Source: RGIG1828 sp045654685 (GTDB lineage: Bacteria; Bacillota; Clostridia; UMGS1810). From it: a stretch of DNA of 24,195 bases. The translations under genes and the position numbers were made by a program. The number at the start of each line of letters is the position of its first letter. Within the stretch, counting starts at the first letter, position 1. The DNA lies in assembly GCA_045654685.1 (NCBI GenBank), contig JAZONV010000069.1:1-24195 (forward strand), given 5' to 3'. Below the pieces are notes generated by a model. It worked only from the letters and a program-made list of their open reading frames with translations. It was not told where the DNA came from and did no database searches. Below, piece by piece: positions 19,329-24,195 of the stretch.

Positions 19329-22135
19329 AAGAATATATCAGGGTAAAAGGTGCATCCCAGCACAATCTTAAAAATATAGACGTGGACATACCGAGAGAAA
19401 AGTTTGTTGTCATAACGGGACTTTCGGGCTCGGGCAAATCCTCTCTTGCCTTTGACACCATCTATGCCGAAGGTCAGAGAAGATATGTTGAGTCTCTCTC
19501 ATCCTATGCACGTCAGTTTTTGGGTCAGATGGATAAACCCGACGTGGAATACATTGAGGGGCTTTCTCCTGCCATAAGCATTGACCAGAAAACCACAAGC
19601 AAAAACCCCCGTTCCACAGTTGGAACAGTAACAGAAATATATGACTATTTGAGACTTTTGTATGCCCGTATAGGAACACCTCATTGTCCAAAGTGCGGAA
19701 AGGAAATCAAACAGCAGTCCGTTGATGAAATTGTGGATGCTCTCTTTTCATACGGTGACGGAACAAAACTTCAGATTTTGGCGCCCGTCATTCGTGACAA
19801 AAAAGGAGAACACGCAAAAGTTTTGGAAGATGCAAGGAAAAACGGTTATGTGAGAGTGAGAATAGACGGAAATGTGAAAGACCTTTCAGAACCCATACAC
19901 CTTGAAAAAAATCATCGTCACACAATTGAAATTGTGGTTGACAGAATTATCATAAAAGAAAGTTCTGCGTCAAGGCTTGCAGATTCCGTTGAAACTGCCG
20001 CAAAACTCGGAGGCGGAATTATTGTTGCAGACCTTTTTGATAAGGGTGAGAAGATTTTCAGTCAGAATTATGCCTGCAAGGATTGCGGAATCAGCATGGA
20101 AGAACTTTCCCCCAGAATGTTTTCTTTCAACTCGCCTTTCGGTGCCTGCCCCAGTTGTTCAGGTCTTGGAAGTTTTATGAAAATTGACCCTGAACTTCTG
20201 ATACCCGACCCTTCAAAATCCATATATGAAGGGGGAATCTGTGCTTTCGGATGGGGAAATGTTGCAGACGGCACAACCTATTGGAGTGCGTGGCTTGACT
20301 CTCTTGCAAAAGAGTATGATTTTGACAAAAACACGCCCATAAAAGACCTTCCCGAAGAGATTTTAAACATTGTTCTCTATGGCTCCGACAGACCCATTTC
20401 AATAAATCACAATGGCTACAAGAAAACTGCGCCCTTTGAAGGCATCATAACAAATCTTGAACGTCGTTATAATGACTCTTATTCAACCTATTCAAAAACA
20501 GAAATTGAAACCCTTATGGGTGAGGTAATCTGTAAGGCGTGCGGTGGAAAAAGACTACGCCCCGAAACCCTTTCGGTGACGGTGGGCGGTATAAACATAT
20601 CTCAGCTTACAGACATGCCTGTGAGAGAAATCTCAACCTTTTTTGAAAACCTGACTCTGACAAATCAGCAGATGATGATTTCAAATCAGATTTTAAAAGA
20701 AATTAAAGCCAGAATAAAATTCCTTGTGGATGTGGGACTTGACTATCTCACACTTTCAAGAAGTGCAGGAACTCTTTCCGGCGGTGAGGCACAGAGAATA
20801 AGGCTTGCAACTCAAATTGGTTCGGGACTCACGGGAGTTCTGTACATTCTTGATGAACCGAGCATAGGGCTTCACCAAAGAGATAACAACAAACTCATTG
20901 ACACTTTGAAGCACCTTCGTGACCTTGGAAATACGCTTATTGTTGTTGAACATGATGAGGACACCATGTATGCCTCCGACCACATAATAGACATTGGCCC
21001 CGGTGCAGGTATTCACGGGGGAAAAGTTGTTGCCCAGGGAACTGTTGAAGACATCAAAAAAACAAAAGGAAGCATTACCGGAGAGTATTTGTCCGGCAAG
21101 AAGAAAATTGCCGTTCCCCAAAAAAGAAGAGAAGGAAGCGGAGAATATATAACAATTCTCGGAGCTTCCCAGAACAATCTGAAAGATATAGACGTAAAAA
21201 TTCCCCTTGGCAAATTTGTTGCTGTGACGGGAGTTTCGGGTTCGGGAAAATCAAGCCTCATAAACGAAATTCTCTACAAGCGCCTTGCCCGTGACCTTAA
21301 TGGTGCAAAGAAAAAGCCCGGCAGTCACAAAGGCATAACAGGGGTAGAAAACACAGACAAGGTTATAGACATTGACCAGTCGCCCATAGGAAGAACCCCA
21401 CGCTCAAACCCTGCAACCTACACGGGACTTTTCACAGATATCCGTGACCTTTTTGCATCCACAAATGAGGCAAAAATAAGAGGCTACGGCCCCGGAAGAT
21501 TCAGCTTCAACGTGTCCGGCGGAAGATGTGAAGCCTGCACGGGTGATGGTATCATAAAAATCGAGATGCACTTTTTGCCTGATGTGTATGTGCCCTGCGA
21601 AGTGTGCAAGGGAAAAAGATATAACAGAGAAACTCTGGAAGTAAAATATAAGGATAAGAACATAAATGATGTTTTGGAAATGACCGTTGAAGAAGGCCTC
21701 GAATTTTTTGAAAACATCCCCAAAATCAGACGCCGTCTTCAGACTCTTTTTGATGTGGGTCTTGGCTACATCAGAATCGGTCAGCCATCCACAACCCTTT
21801 CAGGTGGTGAGGCACAAAGAGTTAAACTTGCAACAGAGCTTAGCAAAAGAAGCACCGGCAAAACTGTGTATATATTGGATGAACCCACAACAGGGCTCCA
21901 CGTTGCAGACGTACACAAACTGACAGACGTTCTCTCTGCCCTGACAGATGCAGGGAACACCGTCATTGTCATTGAACACAATCTTGACGTTATAAAGGTT
22001 GTTGACCACATCATAGACCTGGGCCCCGAGGGCGGTGACAAGGGCGGAAACATTGTGTTTGAAGGAACTCCCGAGGAAATTGTGAAATGCAAAGAATCCT
22101 ATACGGGAAAATATCTTGAAAAGTATCTCAAATAA
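19325..22135 (+). CDS. uvrA: Excinuclease ABC subunit A
   Basis: UvrA is the ABC-type ATPase dimer that finds DNA lesions and hands them to UvrB. The 936-residue protein has the normal length. It has two Walker A motifs, GLSGSGKS (about 32-39) and GVSGSGKS (about 636-643), and two ABC signatures, LSGGEAQRIRLATQIGSG and LSGGEAQRVKLATELSKR, each followed by a Walker B with LDEP. Cysteine clusters for zinc are present: CPKCGKE, CKDCG...CPSCSGLG and CEACTGDG...CEVCKGKRYN. Its ATG overlaps the uvrB TGA, so translation is coupled. No damage to any motif is seen. Confidence 0.98.
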   Translation: MKEYIRVKGASQHNLKNIDVDIPREKFVVITGLSGSGKSSLAFDTIYAEGQRRYVESLSSYARQFLGQMDKPDVEYIEGLSPAISIDQKTTSKNPRSTVGTVTEIYDYLRLLYARIGTPHCPKCGKEIKQQSVDEIVDALFSYGDGTKLQILAPVIRDKKGEHAKVLEDARKNGYVRVRIDGNVKDLSEPIHLEKNHRHTIEIVVDRIIIKESSASRLADSVETAAKLGGGIIVADLFDKGEKIFSQNYACKDCGISMEELSPRMFSFNSPFGACPSCSGLGSFMKIDPELLIPDPSKSIYEGGICAFGWGNVADGTTYWSAWLDSLAKEYDFDKNTPIKDLPEEILNIVLYGSDRPISINHNGYKKTAPFEGIITNLERRYNDSYSTYSKTEIETLMGEVICKACGGKRLRPETLSVTVGGINISQLTDMPVREISTFFENLTLTNQQMMISNQILKEIKARIKFLVDVGLDYLTLSRSAGTLSGGEAQRIRLATQIGSGLTGVLYILDEPSIGLHQRDNNKLIDTLKHLRDLGNTLIVVEHDEDTMYASDHIIDIGPGAGIHGGKVVAQGTVEDIKKTKGSITGEYLSGKKKIAVPQKRREGSGEYITILGASQNNLKDIDVKIPLGKFVAVTGVSGSGKSSLINEILYKRLARDLNGAKKKPGSHKGITGVENTDKVIDIDQSPIGRTPRSNPATYTGLFTDIRDLFASTNEAKIRGYGPGRFSFNVSGGRCEACTGDGIIKIEMHFLPDVYVPCEVCKGKRYNRETLEVKYKDKNINDVLEMTVEEGLEFFENIPKIRRRLQTLFDVGLGYIRIGQPSTTLSGGEAQRVKLATELSKRSTGKTVYILDEPTTGLHVADVHKLTDVLSALTDAGNTVIVIEHNLDVIKVVDHIIDLGPEGGDKGGNIVFEGTPEEIVKCKESYTGKYLEKYLK

Positions 22136-22157
22136 AATTATCTGAAAGAGTGATTTT

Positions 22158-22613
22158 ATGTATGAAATAATTGCAGATGTAGTAAAATATATTTTCGTGT
22201 TTGCGGTTTATATGTTTATTTTAAGCATAGTCCGTCTGATATACCTTGATATCAATGACGCAAAAAGGAGAGAAGGGTCATCAGGTTCGGGATTTGCATA
22301 TCTGAAACTTGTTAACCTGAGGCGAAATCTCGATTTTAAAATGCACGAAAGCTACAGCATCAAAGAATCTGCCTATATTGGCAGAAGTAAAAGGTGTCAG
22401 GTGTACATAGACGACCCCTATATGTCAAAAAATCATGCAAGAGTTTTTCTGCGTGACGGTCAGTTCTACATTGAAGACCTTGGCAGTACAAACGGAAGTT
22501 ATCTGAACGGAAGAAGACTTCCCGACCATCCGGTAAAACTAAAAGACAGCGATAAACTTTCTTTCGGCAACATCAGTTTTATCTTTGTAGACAATATTGA
22601 AGCGGAGAGTTAA
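22158..22613 (+). CDS. FHA-domain membrane protein
   Basis: The 151-residue protein has an N-terminal membrane segment (about residues 8-27: IFVFAVYMFILSIVRLIYL) and a C-terminal forkhead-associated domain (about 60-147). The FHA hallmarks are IGRSKRCQVYIDD, SKNHARV and DLGSTNGSYLNG. FHA domains bind phosphothreonine peptides, so this is probably a reader of Ser/Thr kinase signals at the membrane. It is followed after 3 bases by the SEDS glycosyltransferase gene, a pairing seen in Gram-positive division and cell-wall clusters. A weak GAAAGAGTG lies before the ATG. It starts 22 bases after uvrA and may be read from the same transcript. Confidence 0.9.
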   Translation: MYEIIADVVKYIFVFAVYMFILSIVRLIYLDINDAKRREGSSGSGFAYLKLVNLRRNLDFKMHESYSIKESAYIGRSKRCQVYIDDPYMSKNHARVFLRDGQFYIEDLGSTNGSYLNGRRLPDHPVKLKDSDKLSFGNISFIFVDNIEAES

Positions 22614-22616
22614 AAT

Positions 22617-23903
22617 ATGACAAAAATGCGTTTCAGACCCATGTTATATATTACTCTTGTAAATATAATCGGGTTCCTTATGCTCTTTTTATATTCGGGA
22701 GCAACAGAATTTTCATATATGTATTCGTGCCTGATTCTTTGTTGCATAAACATACTTATGTACATGCTTCTCTATCAGCTTGACTACGGAGACCTGTATC
22801 TGTTCCTTACGGTGTCCATGCTTGTTTCCATAGGGCTTGTGATGATTTCCAGAATTGACATTGCCCTTAAAATTTCAGGCTCTGACGGAGAATATGCCAT
22901 GAGGCAGATGCTGTGGTTTATAATCGGAATTGCGGCATATTTCCTGACTGTTTTTATCTTCGGGAAAATTTCTTTCTGGCACAGATTGAAATATTTTTAT
23001 ATGGTGCTCACCTTTGCTCTGATTTTTGCAACTGTTATTTTCGGAAGAGAAATAAACGGTTCCAAAAACTGGATTGTAATTGGTTCGTTTTCAATTCAGC
23101 CATCTGAAATCGTGAAGATTGTATATTGTTTCTGTATTTCAACTTTTTTCTCGGAACTGCCGTCCTTTGATTCCAAAAAGAAAGACAAAAGAGAAAGAAT
23201 CTTTGGCATACCAAGAGATGAAATTATCCTTTGTGTATATGTGTATGCAACAATGGGATGCCTTGCACTTTTTCAGAAAGAGTGGGGAACTTCCCTTTTG
23301 CTCTTTATGATATATTTCACAATGTGTTTTATCTACAAGTCAAGCAATCTTCTGAAGCTCATAAACATCTGCGGAATAGTTTTTGTGGGTCTTGTGGGAT
23401 TTTTCTTTCTTGCAGACCACATAGGCGTGAGGGTGAGTGCATGGCAGGATCCCTGGCAGGATGCATCAGGGGGAGGATATCAGATAATTCAATCTCTCAT
23501 AGCCATTGCATCGGGAGGATATTTCGGAGCAGGTCTCGGAAACGGTATGCCAAATATTGTTCCCTTTTCCCAGACAGATTTTATCTTTTCTGCAATTTGC
23601 GAGGAGATGGGAATGTTCACGGGCTTTGCCGTAATACTTTTGTATTTCCTTCTCACCTACAGAGGCATAAAAATCACAGTTAAAGCCACAAATGAATATC
23701 TAAAGGCTGTGTGCCTTTCCCTTGTAATCTCTGTGGGTTATCAGACATTCATCATAATCGGCGGTTGTATAAAACTCATTCCCCTGACGGGTATCACCCT
23801 TCCTTTTGTAAGTTACGGAGGAAGTTCAATGATAGTTTCTTTTGTGATGATAGGCATAATTACTGCCGTATCATTTTACGGAAGAAAAAAGAAAAAAGCA
23901 TAA
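22617..23903 (+). CDS. FtsW/RodA/SpoVE-family (SEDS) peptidoglycan glycosyltransferase
   Basis: SEDS proteins polymerise lipid II into glycan strands with a partner class B penicillin-binding protein. The 428-residue protein has about ten membrane segments. It carries the family landmarks: NGSKNWIVIGSFSIQPSEIVKI, WQDPWQDASGGGYQIIQSLIA (containing the conserved Asp of the active-site loop), GGYFGAGLGNG, TDFIFSAICEEMG and the C-terminal PLTGITLPFVSYGGSSM. Whether it is the division, elongation or sporulation paralogue cannot be decided from sequence alone. GGAG lies upstream of the ATG. The FHA gene is directly in front. No penicillin-binding protein gene follows within the window; a repeat-rich stretch does. 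Confidence 0.92.
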   Translation: MTKMRFRPMLYITLVNIIGFLMLFLYSGATEFSYMYSCLILCCINILMYMLLYQLDYGDLYLFLTVSMLVSIGLVMISRIDIALKISGSDGEYAMRQMLWFIIGIAAYFLTVFIFGKISFWHRLKYFYMVLTFALIFATVIFGREINGSKNWIVIGSFSIQPSEIVKIVYCFCISTFFSELPSFDSKKKDKRERIFGIPRDEIILCVYVYATMGCLALFQKEWGTSLLLFMIYFTMCFIYKSSNLLKLINICGIVFVGLVGFFFLADHIGVRVSAWQDPWQDASGGGYQIIQSLIAIASGGYFGAGLGNGMPNIVPFSQTDFIFSAICEEMGMFTGFAVILLYFLLTYRGIKITVKATNEYLKAVCLSLVISVGYQTFIIIGGCIKLIPLTGITLPFVSYGGSSMIVSFVMIGIITAVSFYGRKKKKA

Positions 23904-24056
23904 AAAAGGGAATGTAAAAAAAGTCCAGACCGCAAAAAGGCATCATTAATAATGAATGCAGAATACAAACAAATCCGTAATTTGTCTGATTTTCTCTGAG
24001 ATGTTGTGGCTATCTATTTAATCGTATAATGTACATAATTATGCAAAAAATTTAAG

Positions 24057-24084
24057 TTTAGCGGTTTAATAAACCTACGCTAAA
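24057..24084. other. Hairpin in the 3' non-coding tail
   Basis: TTTAGC-GGTTT-aat-AAACC-tac-GCTAAA forms an 11-bp interrupted stem (24057-24084). The stretch 23904-24056 before it holds only small hairpins (for example TCATTA-A-TAATGA) and no gene that I can support. Its function is unknown. Confidence 0.5.
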
Positions 24085-24095
24085 GAGCAAAAAAA

Positions 24096-24148
24096 TGTCC
24101 CCCTTGCCTAAAGGGGGATGTCAATCCGAAAGGATTGACAGGGGGATT
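24096..24148. repeat. Probable dispersed C/G-block repeat with two hairpins
   Basis: CCCCCTT (24099-24105) pairs with AAGGGGG (24111-24117); TGTCAATCC (24119-24127) pairs with GGATTGACA (24132-24140) around a GAAA tetraloop; a second GGGGG lies at 24141-24145. Elements built as C-block, G-block, small stem, G-block are common intergenic repeats in Clostridia genomes. On the minus strand the G-block is followed by ACATTTTTTT, so it could also terminate transcripts from the right. Confidence 0.6.
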
Positions 24149-24195
24149 CTCTTTACACAATCATTAGAAAACACAGCATTTGTGCATATTTCTAT

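Overview
The window looks like a chromosomal segment of a low-GC Gram-positive anaerobe of the class Clostridia (Bacillota). The support is AGGAGG-type ribosome binding sites, near-consensus sigma-A promoters (TTGACA, 17 bp, TATAAT), a Firmicutes-type tmRNA, the order rsmD-coaD-coiled-coil protein, and an FHA-FtsW pair. Genus cannot be read from the sequence.

Layout. (1) Positions 1-1813 are an accessory patch: four small minus-strand genes (a Mor-family activator, a membrane-anchored protein, two small membrane proteins) divergent from a short XRE/Cro-type repressor. It looks like the edge of a mobile element, although no integrase is in view. (2) Positions 1814-2820 are mostly non-coding: a hairpin-rich stretch bounded by 28-bp direct repeats, the ssrA gene (tmRNA) with a consensus promoter, and a second hairpin-rich stretch. 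(3) Positions 2818-9465 are minus-strand housekeeping genes, in transcription order: mnmM-like methyltransferase, then rsmD, coaD, a coiled-coil protein, proB, proA, an NfeD protein, an SPFH/band-7 protein and trmB. (4) Positions 9547-16977 are a carbohydrate-related locus. An AraC-type regulator is divergent from a plus-strand operon of a GH20-like barrel protein, a second TIM-barrel-like protein, a SIS-domain sugar isomerase-like protein and a PfkB sugar kinase. On the minus strand beyond the regulator lie a DUF4434-like barrel protein, a truncated metallo-hydrolase remnant and a KDPG/KHG aldolase. None of the barrel proteins has an obvious signal peptide and there is no transporter, so an intracellular pathway acting on an imported glycoside is the most natural reading; the substrate is unknown. 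(5) Positions 17364-23903 are uvrB-uvrA (excinuclease), an FHA-domain membrane protein and a SEDS-family (FtsW/RodA/SpoVE) glycosyltransferase, followed by a repeat-rich tail.

The most interesting observations are: a GH20-like protein whose catalytic Asp-Glu pair reads Asp-Lys, inside an uncharacterised sugar locus; an AraC gene whose promoter predicts a leaderless mRNA; a roughly 160-bp three-hairpin repeat present twice in opposite orientations; a membrane-anchored accessory protein with no standard start codon; and inverted pieces of the tmRNA 3' end beside ssrA. No CRISPR array, rRNA, canonical tRNA or complete insertion sequence was seen.
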